From RGIG4608 sp045637205 (lineage in GTDB: Bacteria > Bacillota > Clostridia > Oscillospirales > CAG-272): a stretch of 10,675 bases of DNA. The notes below the pieces were generated by a model. It was not told the origin of the DNA, did no database searches, and saw only the letters and a list, made by a program, of their open reading frames with translations. Location: positions 1-10,675 of the forward strand of contig JAZTYY010000024.1 in assembly GCA_045637205.1 (NCBI GenBank), given 5' to 3'. Position numbers and translations under genes: made by a program. Positions within the stretch are counted from its first letter, which is position 1. Each line of letters begins with the position of its first letter. Shown here piece after piece: positions 1-6,565 of the stretch.

Positions 1-16
1 TTCGCCGTTTCTTTTG

Positions 17-190
17 TTAGCTTTTCTTTGCGGCTCTTTTTGCCAAAGAAAAGCGGCTAAATGGTTTTGCTATCAAAACGGTTATAACGCTTTTTCTTTT
101 GAAGCAAGAGGCCCAAAAGAAAAAGCTTTGCAAAAAGAAAATGCCGTTTTTGCGCTCAAGCCGCTGGGCTTCCGCTTTTGAAAAAGCGGA
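17..190. repeat. Cluster of A/T-rich hairpins, probable dispersed palindromic repeat
   Basis: No gene is visible in 1-241. Four inverted repeats lie side by side. An 11-bp stem pairs 20-30 with 44-54. A 6-bp stem pairs 64-69 with 74-79. A 13-bp perfect stem pairs 89-101 with 114-126. An 8-bp stem pairs 171-178 with 183-190. The first and third are diverged copies of one hairpin design: GCTTTTCTTTG versus GCTTTTTCTTTTG arms, each with a 12-13 nt loop, about 70 bp apart. The cluster lies just downstream of the cysE stop and could help end its transcript, but none of the stems is followed by a clear run of T on the minus strand. The only open frame across it (17-199, minus) encodes a Phe/Ser/Lys-rich peptide, as expected from translating such repeats. 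That this is one copy of a genome-wide family is inference. Confidence 0.55.
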
Positions 191-241
191 GTAAAACAAA
201 CCATTGAGTTTGAGTGAACAATGTGCGCGATAAATCCCAAT

Positions 242-793
242 TTACTTAACTACCCTCGCGGGCATACCAACCGCGGTTGCACCGTCGGGAATGTCACTCA
301 AAACCACTGCGTTTGCGCCAATTTTTACGTTATTTCCAATTTCAACATTACCAAGTATCTTTGCGCCTGCACCCACAAAAACACCGTTATAAAGCGTTGG
401 ATGGCGCTTGCCTTTGGTATTTCCCCTTCCACCAAGCGTAACTCCGTGGAAAATAGTGCAATCATCTCCAATTATCGCGGTTTCACCAATCACAACACCA
501 CTTCCGTGGTCTATTAGCAAGCCCCTTCCTATAAAGCAAGCAGGATGAATCTCAATTCCTGTGAAAAACCTTGATATTTGACTAATTATTTTTGCAATAA
601 ATTTGAAATTATTTATATAGAATAGGTGGGCTATTCTATAAGATAAAATCGCGTGAACACCTTGATTGGTGAAAAGAATTTCTAGAGCTCTCCTTGACGA
701 GGGATCTCTTTCTTTAACCGCCTCTATGTCGTTTTTTATTTCGTTGATTATAACTTTTCCTATATATTTTACATCCTCAACTACTCTAACCAT
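242..793 (-). CDS. cysE: Serine O-acetyltransferase
   Basis: Transfers acetyl from acetyl-CoA to L-serine, giving O-acetylserine, the carbon skeleton for cysteine synthesis; cytoplasmic. The 183-residue protein has an N-terminal helical part (1-75), including the R-D-P around 29-31. A left-handed beta-helix of hexapeptide repeats follows (about 80-170). The segment GLLIDHGSGVVIGET (91-105) carries the Asp95-His96 pair that corresponds to the catalytic Asp/His of CysE enzymes. His131 in KRHPT matches the second active-site histidine. The C-terminus is short, as in the compact EpsC/CysE forms of Bacillota. I chose the ATG at 793 because GGAGG lies 5 nt upstream (799-803). The in-frame ATG at 841 lies upstream of the T-box terminator hairpin and has no binding site. 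The gene stands alone, with no cysK beside it, and is controlled by the Cys T-box directly upstream. Function is well supported. Confidence 0.95.
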   Translation of the reverse strand: MVRVVEDVKYIGKVIINEIKNDIEAVKERDPSSRRALEILFTNQGVHAILSYRIAHLFYINNFKFIAKIISQISRFFTGIEIHPACFIGRGLLIDHGSGVVIGETAIIGDDCTIFHGVTLGGRGNTKGKRHPTLYNGVFVGAGAKILGNVEIGNNVKIGANAVVLSDIPDGATAVGMPARVVK

Positions 794-805
794 AATTGCC
801 TCCGT

Positions 806-839
806 AAAAAAAGCCTCTGCACCCTTGGGGTGCAGAGGC
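806..839 (-). terminator. T-box leader intrinsic terminator
   Basis: Read on the minus strand, a perfect 12-bp stem (839-828 with 824-813, arm GCCTCTGCACCC) with a 3-nt loop is followed by seven T (812-806). It ends a few bases before the cysE ribosome binding site. Its 5' arm is shared with the antiterminator. The same hairpin could also stop read-through from aspS. Confidence 0.95.
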
Positions 840-1039
840 ATAAAAAACGCGGTTCCACTCTGCTTCGGACAAACTTAATTGTCCATCTTTAATTCCTTAA
901 CGCGGAAAAGCGTCCGCCCGTTTCTTGACGGCACCTCAAGAGCGCACAAGCCGTTTTTATCAACACACCTTTCAACCTATGGGTGTGCTCTCTGTATGAT
1001 AAAATTTCGGTTTCTTCTCTATCAAAGGCTTTACTCTAT
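806..1039 (-). promoter_or_regulatory. T-box leader sensing uncharged tRNA-Cys
   Basis: A complete T-box leader precedes cysE on the minus strand. The T-box itself (851-857, TGGAACC, within AGAGTGGAACCGCG) is unmistakable. GCAGAG at 863-858 can pair with CTCTGC at 837-832 to form the antiterminator, which is exclusive with the terminator at 813-839. Stem I is supported by TTTTATCA (1004-997) pairing with TGATAAAA (962-955), and by a distal stem CACACC/GGTGTG with a 12-nt loop. Just 3' of it, where the specifier loop is expected, the sequence CTTGTGCG contains TGC (946-944), a Cys codon followed by a purine. The UGGA of the T-box can pair with a tRNA ending U73-CCA, the discriminator known for tRNA-Cys. 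Further hairpins lie at 940-924, 917-902 and 884-867. Uncharged tRNA-Cys should stabilise the antiterminator and switch cysE on when cysteine is scarce. The amino acid assignment is strong but rests on my hand folding. Confidence 0.93.
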
Positions 1040-1045
1040 ATAAAT

Positions 1046-1074
1046 AGTATACTCGATTTTTTAATATTTGTAAA
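1046..1074 (-). promoter_or_regulatory. Sigma-A-type promoter of the T-box/cysE unit
   Basis: TTTACA (1074-1069) and TATACT (1051-1046) are separated by 17 bp. Transcription would start near 1039, which gives a leader of about 245 nt before the cysE ATG. The promoter starts only about 15 bp after the aspS stop, so cysE has its own start even though it lies downstream of aspS on the same strand. Confidence 0.85.
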
Positions 1075-1089
1075 TAGTTTTTCTAAAAA

Positions 1090-2883
1090 TTATTTTTCTT
1101 CCGGGAGAACTGCAATGCCAAGCTCAGCAAGAGTCTTATCATCCTGAGGAGCAGGACACTTACTCATAAGCTCGCTTGCGTTTTGTACCTTCGGGAACGC
1201 GATAACGTCACGAAGGCTATCAGCCTCGGTCATAACCATTGCAAGACGGTCAAGACCCATACCTGAGCCACCGTGAGGAGGCGCACCGTACTTATAAGCT
1301 TCTACAAGGAAACCAAACTTTGCGTCAATTTCTTCGGGAGTTAAGCCAAGCGCCTTAAACATCTTTTCCTGAAGCTGCCAGTCAGTAATACGGATTGAGC
1401 CTGAAAGAAGCTCAGTACCGTTGAGTACCATATCATAGCATCTTGCATAAACCTTGCCAGGATCACTTTCAAGATAGGGCAAGCATTCTTCAAGAGGCAT
1501 TGTGAAGGGGTGGTGCATTGCATCCCAATGCTCTGTTTCTTCATTCCATTCAAAGAATGGGAATTCCGTAATCCACAAGAAGTTGAATACACCTGTGGGA
1601 ATAAGATCGAGCTTTCTTGCAACTATCTGACGAAGTGCGCCAAGTGTTGGAAGAACTACCTTATTCTTATCAGCACAGATGAGAAGCACGTCACCCTGCT
1701 GAAGTCCAACAGTTGTATAGATGGCATTAAGCTCATCTTCAGTCATAAACTTAGCAAATGAACAGTTAGGAGCATCGTCAACCCAACGAACGTAAGCAAG
1801 TCCCTTGGCACCAATTCCCTTTGCGTGTTCAGTAAGCTTGTCAATTTCTTTTCTTGTGAGAGTAGCAGCGGCGCCCTTAGCAACGATACCACGAACACTT
1901 CCACCCATTTCAAGCGCTGACTTGAATACAACGAATTCACTTGATTTTACTGCATCGGAAATATCAATAATTTCCATACCGTATCTTGTATCAGGCTTAT
2001 CTGAACCATAGCGATTCATAGCTTCAGTATATGTCATTCTCTGCATAGGGAGTTGAACGTCAACACCAAGAGTTTCCTTAAATGCGCGCTGAATAAAGCC
2101 TTCGTTCATTCCCATAATATCTTCCTGTGTTGCGAAAGACATTTCAAGGTCAATTTGTGTAAATTCAGGTTGACGGTCAGCACGAAGGTCTTCGTCACGG
2201 AAGCAACGAGCAAGCTGAATGTAACGGTCAAAGCCTGAAAGCATAAGCAACTGCTTATAAATCTGAGGTGACTGAGGGAGCGCATAGAAGCTACCCTTAT
2301 GAATACGAGAAGGAACGATGTAGTCACGCGCACCTTCGGGTGTGGGCTTAATCATCATAGGAGTTTCAATTTCAAAGAAACCGTTCTCGTAGTAATATTC
2401 TCTTGCAATGCGTGCAATATCGTGACGCATCTTAATATTTCTCTGAAGCTCGGGACGACGAAGGTCAACATAACGATATTTAAGAGCTGTTTCGTCCTTA
2501 ACCTTTTTGTTGTCATTTACTTCAAATGGAGGTGTTTGAGCAACGGAAAGAATTTTGAATTCCTTAACGTAAACCTCAAGCATACCTGTGGGGAGGTTGG
2601 GGTTAATAGCACCCTCTCCTCTATATCTTACTGTACCGTGAGCACAAACAACGTATTCAGCACGGCAAGAGAAAGCCTTGTCAAAAATCTCTCTATCAGT
2701 TGTATCGTCGAATGCGAGCTGAACGATACCTGTTCTGTCACGAAGGTCTATGAAGATGAGTGCGCCAAGGTCGCGCTGACGTTGAACCCAACCCATAACA
2801 CATACGTCCTTACCAATATATTCTTCAGTTAAATGTGCGCAATAGCACGTTCTTTTGTCATTAGCACTTAAAAATTCTGCCAT
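1090..2883 (-). CDS. aspS: Aspartyl-tRNA synthetase
   Basis: Charges tRNA-Asp with aspartate using ATP; cytoplasmic class II synthetase. The 597-residue length is normal for the bacterial type. Domains in order: N-terminal OB-fold anticodon-binding domain (about 15-110, with GWVQRQRDLGALIFIDLRDR); catalytic core beginning near 140; class II motif 2 around 226-250 (RCFRDEDLRADRQPEFTQ); the bacterial GAD insertion (about 285-425, RYGSDKPDTR through the early 400s); the rest of the core; and motif 3 at 533-547 (GAPPHGGSGMGLDRL). Leu39 in R-D-L-G is the residue seen in discriminating enzymes of the E. coli type, while non-discriminating ones usually have His there, so tRNA-Asp-only charging is suggested. 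The start at 2883 has AAAGGA 8 nt upstream. The longer frame to 2928 adds an unlikely leader overlapping the promoter. The gene has a short leader of about 44 nt with no T-box. Confidence 0.97.
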   Translation of the reverse strand: MAEFLSANDKRTCYCAHLTEEYIGKDVCVMGWVQRQRDLGALIFIDLRDRTGIVQLAFDDTTDREIFDKAFSCRAEYVVCAHGTVRYRGEGAINPNLPTGMLEVYVKEFKILSVAQTPPFEVNDNKKVKDETALKYRYVDLRRPELQRNIKMRHDIARIAREYYYENGFFEIETPMMIKPTPEGARDYIVPSRIHKGSFYALPQSPQIYKQLLMLSGFDRYIQLARCFRDEDLRADRQPEFTQIDLEMSFATQEDIMGMNEGFIQRAFKETLGVDVQLPMQRMTYTEAMNRYGSDKPDTRYGMEIIDISDAVKSSEFVVFKSALEMGGSVRGIVAKGAAATLTRKEIDKLTEHAKGIGAKGLAYVRWVDDAPNCSFAKFMTEDELNAIYTTVGLQQGDVLLICADKNKVVLPTLGALRQIVARKLDLIPTGVFNFLWITEFPFFEWNEETEHWDAMHHPFTMPLEECLPYLESDPGKVYARCYDMVLNGTELLSGSIRITDWQLQEKMFKALGLTPEEIDAKFGFLVEAYKYGAPPHGGSGMGLDRLAMVMTEADSLRDVIAFPKVQNASELMSKCPAPQDDKTLAELGIAVLPEEK

Positions 2884-2933
2884 AATGTATTCCTTTCTTA
2901 TCTTAATAGATAGAGCAAAATTTATCACTTTAC

Positions 2934-2962
2934 ATTATAAAACAGATTTCTTAAAAAGTCAA
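2934..2962 (-). promoter_or_regulatory. Promoter of aspS
   Basis: TTGACT (2962-2957) and a perfect TATAAT (2939-2934) are separated by 17 bp. The predicted start, around 2927, lies about 44 nt before the aspS ATG at 2883. The position of this promoter argues against the longer aspS frame starting at 2928. Confidence 0.88.
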
Positions 2963-3008
2963 TATTTTTCTTACTTTATTCTGCTTTTTTATGCTCCCCC
3001 AAAAAAAC

Positions 3009-3037
3009 TTGACAAATAAAAATCCCTATGATAATAT
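3009..3037 (+). promoter_or_regulatory. Promoter of the repeat lipoprotein gene
   Basis: A consensus TTGACA (3009-3014) is followed after 17 bp by TAATAT (3032-3037). An overlapping TATAAT at 3035-3040 would give a 20-bp spacer and is less likely. It is divergent from the aspS promoter, with about 46 bp between the two -35 boxes, and no obvious operator in between. Confidence 0.8.
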
Positions 3038-3071
3038 AATATTACCATAAAATAAAAAAGGAGGTATATTT

Positions 3072-4805
3072 ATGAAAAAAATTATTGCATTTGTTTTGTT
3101 ATTGTCCCTGTGTGTTTTACCACTCGTTTCCTGTATTGAGCAAAACGATGAGGCAGATATCTCAGTTAAAGAATGCACTGAGCACACACTAAGTGAGTAC
3201 CAGTTTGATGAAAATGAACATTGGCGTGAATATACCTGCGGTTGCGCTACACCCGATAATAAAGAATCCCATCAGTTGAGCAAATATATTATCACCGATG
3301 AAGGACATTATCGCCAGTGTTTTTGTGGTTATGCAGAAGTGATTCAAGAGCATACATACAACTCTTTCTCACACGACGAATATGTGCATTGGGACAGTTG
3401 TATTTGTGGTTTAGCTCAAGAATCTGCTCTTAAAGTTGATCACACAGATGAAAATAAAGATGGGCGTTGTGATATTTGCAAAGCTCGTAAGCATTGTGAT
3501 CACGTTTTTGGAGAACAAAATTATCCTACATTTCTTTCGGCAACAATTGCTCCCCAAGAGGCTTACACTCATTATGTAAAATGCACATATTGTGGTGAAG
3601 CTAAATTATTAATAGACGAAGGTGCGGGCAAAGAATACTCTATCACATTGGGTATAGGCGCAGATGAATACTGCAATAGTATTGTTCCCACCTCTGCAAA
3701 AGCAGGAGATTATGTTACCATTCGCGTTCCGAAGTTTGAGGGAGATTTGCAGATTGCCGTAAAAATCAATAATGATATATATGCATTTGAACTTATTAAC
3801 GATGAATATACAGAAACCCTCGCTTTTATTATGCCGGATGTTGACACTAAACTTGATTTTTACCTTAGAAATCGTACGCCATCAATATATGAACACACTG
3901 CATATTTTTATTATTATGATACTTGGTTTATGGATGCAAATCCAGATGACGTATGTGAAATTCAATACGTATGTTCAAAATATGAAAACAAAGATTCAAA
4001 TCTAATACCATATTATTACATCACAAACAAAGAGGATGTTACAAAATTATTCTACAAGTTAAAATTGGCACATGCTTATGCGGGATTTGAGGGATATCCA
4101 AGAGATTTTGTTTTTGAAACATACACTTTGATTTTAGAGGATGGAACTACACATAAAATTTCATTACGAAATGGATACTATGAATACGGTGTGGAATTAT
4201 TGTCAAAACCACTGCTAACAGATTTTGAAAGTGTGCAAGTTTATTATCAATTTGATGATATTTCAGACGAAGGTCAAATATATAAATATGAAAGCAATAA
4301 TGAAATTTTACGTACTATTGATACTATAGGCAGTTTAAAATTTGTTCCCTGTTCTGACGAAAAAATTGAAACACTTGGACCAACTTATTATATTGAAACA
4401 AGTTTTAAAACTATATATATTGTAAATAATTCAACATTTTATCTTTTAGATGATAATGGAGAAAAGTCATATTTCACATTACTTAATTTGGATTTTTATA
4501 AGATGGTTGATGATGAATATATAATTTTATCCGCATACGAAGAATTAGGACATCAAAATCCCCATATCATTAAATATTATGGCAAATATGAAAGCGGTGC
4601 TATAGTAGCTTTGTTGAGTGCAGAGGGATATTTTGACTATTGTACATCAGAAAAAGTTGCAGATTTTACGTTTAATTATCCCAACCAAAATCACATTCAA
4701 GTATTATATAACGGTTACTTCTATTCACTCCCCCAAGCATATCAAAATGGGTATCTCACCTATGATGATATTGCTGCAATTTATGAAATACACATAACAA
4801 AATAA
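3072..4805 (+). CDS. Cell-surface lipoprotein with His/Cys-rich repeats, function unknown
   Basis: The 577-residue protein starts with a lipoprotein signal peptide: KK at 2-3, a hydrophobic core, and lipobox LVSC with Cys21 as the lipidated residue. It should therefore sit on the outer face of the membrane. Residues 35-177 hold a degenerate repeat, H-W/Y-x2-3-C-x-C-G: H50/C56-C58, H79/C83-C85, H106/C110-C112 and H167/C171-C174. The stretch DENKDGRCDIC (126-136) adds a Ca-loop-like D-x-N-x-D-G and another C-x2-C pair. Such repeats are common in surface proteins of gut Clostridia and look able to bind metal. Residues 188-267 resemble a divergent InlB-type beta repeat, ending in the typical F-x-M-P (252-255). 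Residues 270-577 are Tyr/Asp/Glu-rich and match no family I know. AAAGGAGG lies 7 nt before the ATG, and the gene is monocistronic. It looks more A/T-rich than its neighbours. I assign no function. Confidence 0.9.
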   Translation: MKKIIAFVLLLSLCVLPLVSCIEQNDEADISVKECTEHTLSEYQFDENEHWREYTCGCATPDNKESHQLSKYIITDEGHYRQCFCGYAEVIQEHTYNSFSHDEYVHWDSCICGLAQESALKVDHTDENKDGRCDICKARKHCDHVFGEQNYPTFLSATIAPQEAYTHYVKCTYCGEAKLLIDEGAGKEYSITLGIGADEYCNSIVPTSAKAGDYVTIRVPKFEGDLQIAVKINNDIYAFELINDEYTETLAFIMPDVDTKLDFYLRNRTPSIYEHTAYFYYYDTWFMDANPDDVCEIQYVCSKYENKDSNLIPYYYITNKEDVTKLFYKLKLAHAYAGFEGYPRDFVFETYTLILEDGTTHKISLRNGYYEYGVELLSKPLLTDFESVQVYYQFDDISDEGQIYKYESNNEILRTIDTIGSLKFVPCSDEKIETLGPTYYIETSFKTIYIVNNSTFYLLDDNGEKSYFTLLNLDFYKMVDDEYIILSAYEELGHQNPHIIKYYGKYESGAIVALLSAEGYFDYCTSEKVADFTFNYPNQNHIQVLYNGYFYSLPQAYQNGYLTYDDIAAIYEIHITK

Positions 4806-4812
4806 CAAAACA

Positions 4813-4844
4813 ATAAAATCCCTCTCGCAAGAGAGGGATTTTAT
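4813..4844. terminator. Bidirectional terminator between the lipoprotein and GH2 genes
   Basis: A perfect 14-bp stem (4813-4826 with 4831-4844) closes a GCAA tetraloop. The C/T-rich core is flanked by A on one side and T on the other, so it works for both converging genes. It begins 8 bp after the lipoprotein stop and ends 2 bp before the GH2 stop. Confidence 0.93.
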
Positions 4845-4846
4845 GT

Positions 4847-6565
4847 TTATTTAATCGTTTCTTCAAATGCTTTATAAAGTCTATCACTCATAGCTTTAAC
4901 TGTATCGGGATTAACCTTAAGAACTTGTCTGTCATAGGTCAAAAGTCCGTTTGTTTCGTCCTCTACGTCGCTGACCTGCGTATAAACAAGGGCGCAAAGT
5001 CCCTCCTTTTTGATATGAGGAATAACTTGCTCATCATAAAGAGCCACAAAGGATTTTTCAAAGTCCTCAATGCTCTTGAAATTCTTATAGCTATACGTCT
5101 TATCAAGGTTGAATGAATGCTTCATTTCCTTCCAACAATAGCCACCAAATTCAGAAAGCACAAGAGGTCTTCCCCTCCTTGCCTTCAATTTGAGCTTTCT
5201 CATATAGATATGCTCGGAGTGAACGTCGCTATACTTCTCCCAGAACCAACCCGACGTTGCATCATAAACGCGCGTGGGATCGTATTTTTTAAGTTCAAGA
5301 TAGTTTTCGTCCGCACTAAACTGTCCCCAGCCCTCATTAAATATTGTATAATAAATAACTGATGGATGGTTATAGAGCAAGTCAATGGTTTCTCTTGAAT
5401 CCCTTTCAAATGCTTCGCGACGTTTTTCACTTGCACCGCGGTCGCGCCATCTCTTAATTCCAACGTTTGGCAAAATAGTATCTACGAAATAGTGGTATTC
5501 TCCGCTATTAACCATGTCTTGAAAAACAAGCATACCATATTTATCACAATAATAGTAGAACAGCTGTGGCTCGATTTTAATGTGCTTACGAAGCATATTG
5601 AAGCCGAGCTTCTTCATTTCAAGAATGTCAAATTCGTAACCCTTTGGAGTTGCAGGAAGATAAATTCCGTCACTGTAATAGCCTTGATCCAAAAGACCGT
5701 GGCACAAAATGGGCTTACCATTAAGGCAAATAAAGGACTTGCCTTTGTTTTCTTCAATGGAAACCGTGCGAAGTGCAAAATATGATTCAATTTTATCCTC
5801 ACCGTAAGAAAGTGAAAATTCATACAAATGTGGATTATCTGGCGTCCAATTTATTGGGTTTTCAACCTTAATATCAATTGAGCTTTCCAAAAATCTATAC
5901 TCTTTTTCAAGAAGTGTGATTACTTTTTCACCCTCCCCTGCATCAACGTCAACGTGTACGGAGTCGATAGAGGGAGTGATTTTAATTCCTTTGATATAAT
6001 CATTTGGCACGCTCTCGCACCAAACTGTTTGCCAAATTCCTGAAATAGGTGTGTACCACATTCCACCGCGGTCTTTTCTTTGCTTTCCGTAGGCAAGATC
6101 TTTGTTAAGGTCATCTATAACAACTACTTTTAAATTATTCTTACCCTCTTTAAGAAAATCGGCAATATCAACGCTAAAAGGAAGATACCCACCAATGTGC
6201 TCACCCACAAATTTGCCATTAACAAACACTCTGCAAGCTTGGTCAACAGCACCGAAGTGAAGCAACACTCTACCACTTAAAAAGTTAGAATCAACCTCAA
6301 ATACTTTTCTATAAATATACAACTCGCCGTCAAGCTTTTCTCGATTAATACCCGAAAGTCGAGTTTCGGGAGAAAAAGGCACTTTTATTTTGCCAAGCTG
6401 AGTTTCTTTGCCGGATTTTTCGGCAGAAAAATCCCACTCCCCATTCAAGCAAAGGTATGAATCCCTCTTGAAGCTTGGACGAGGATATTCGTTCCAGCTT
6501 GAAGAATTATCACTTTCAAACGGAGTTACAAGATTTTTATTTAAAACAATTTCTTTTTTAGACAT
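4847..6565 (-). CDS. Glycoside hydrolase family 2, cytoplasmic, substrate unknown
   Basis: Retaining glycosidase of family GH2, which includes beta-galactosidases, beta-glucuronidases and beta-mannosidases. The 572-residue protein has a jelly-roll sugar-binding domain (about 30-188, with LNGEWDFS and GGMWYTPISGIWQTVW). A shortened Ig-like domain follows (about 190-270), then a TIM barrel (about 275-560). The acid/base is Glu411 in FNEGWGQF and the nucleophile Glu472 in LSEFGGY, so the enzyme should be active. The stretch HGLLDQGYYSDGIY (289-302) marks a group common in gut Clostridia whose substrate I cannot name. The Asn-x-Lys signature of beta-glucuronidases is not evident. It has no signal peptide and is shorter than LacZ-type enzymes, lacking their C-terminal domains. 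The ATG abuts the stop of the upstream permease gene (TAAATG), and its AAGGAG site lies inside that gene's last codons. Translation is therefore probably coupled, and the substrate is likely what the permease imports. Confidence 0.9.
   Translation of the reverse strand: MSKKEIVLNKNLVTPFESDNSSSWNEYPRPSFKRDSYLCLNGEWDFSAEKSGKETQLGKIKVPFSPETRLSGINREKLDGELYIYRKVFEVDSNFLSGRVLLHFGAVDQACRVFVNGKFVGEHIGGYLPFSVDIADFLKEGKNNLKVVVIDDLNKDLAYGKQRKDRGGMWYTPISGIWQTVWCESVPNDYIKGIKITPSIDSVHVDVDAGEGEKVITLLEKEYRFLESSIDIKVENPINWTPDNPHLYEFSLSYGEDKIESYFALRTVSIEENKGKSFICLNGKPILCHGLLDQGYYSDGIYLPATPKGYEFDILEMKKLGFNMLRKHIKIEPQLFYYYCDKYGMLVFQDMVNSGEYHYFVDTILPNVGIKRWRDRGASEKRREAFERDSRETIDLLYNHPSVIYYTIFNEGWGQFSADENYLELKKYDPTRVYDATSGWFWEKYSDVHSEHIYMRKLKLKARRGRPLVLSEFGGYCWKEMKHSFNLDKTYSYKNFKSIEDFEKSFVALYDEQVIPHIKKEGLCALVYTQVSDVEDETNGLLTYDRQVLKVNPDTVKAMSDRLYKAFEETIK

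Noticed and set aside
17..190. A CRISPR array at the left edge
   Set aside because: The repeats are inverted and unequal, with no constant direct repeat and no regular spacers, and no cas gene is present.
17..199. A 60-residue minus-strand frame
   Set aside because: It lies wholly on the palindromic repeat, has low-complexity Phe/Lys/Ser composition and has no ribosome binding site.
794..841. Longer cysE start at 841
   Set aside because: It would begin upstream of the T-box terminator hairpin. The ATG at 793 has a perfect GGAGG and restores the normal family N-terminus.
2299..2832. A 177-residue plus-strand frame
   Set aside because: It is antisense to aspS, whose conserved motifs leave no doubt about the coding strand.
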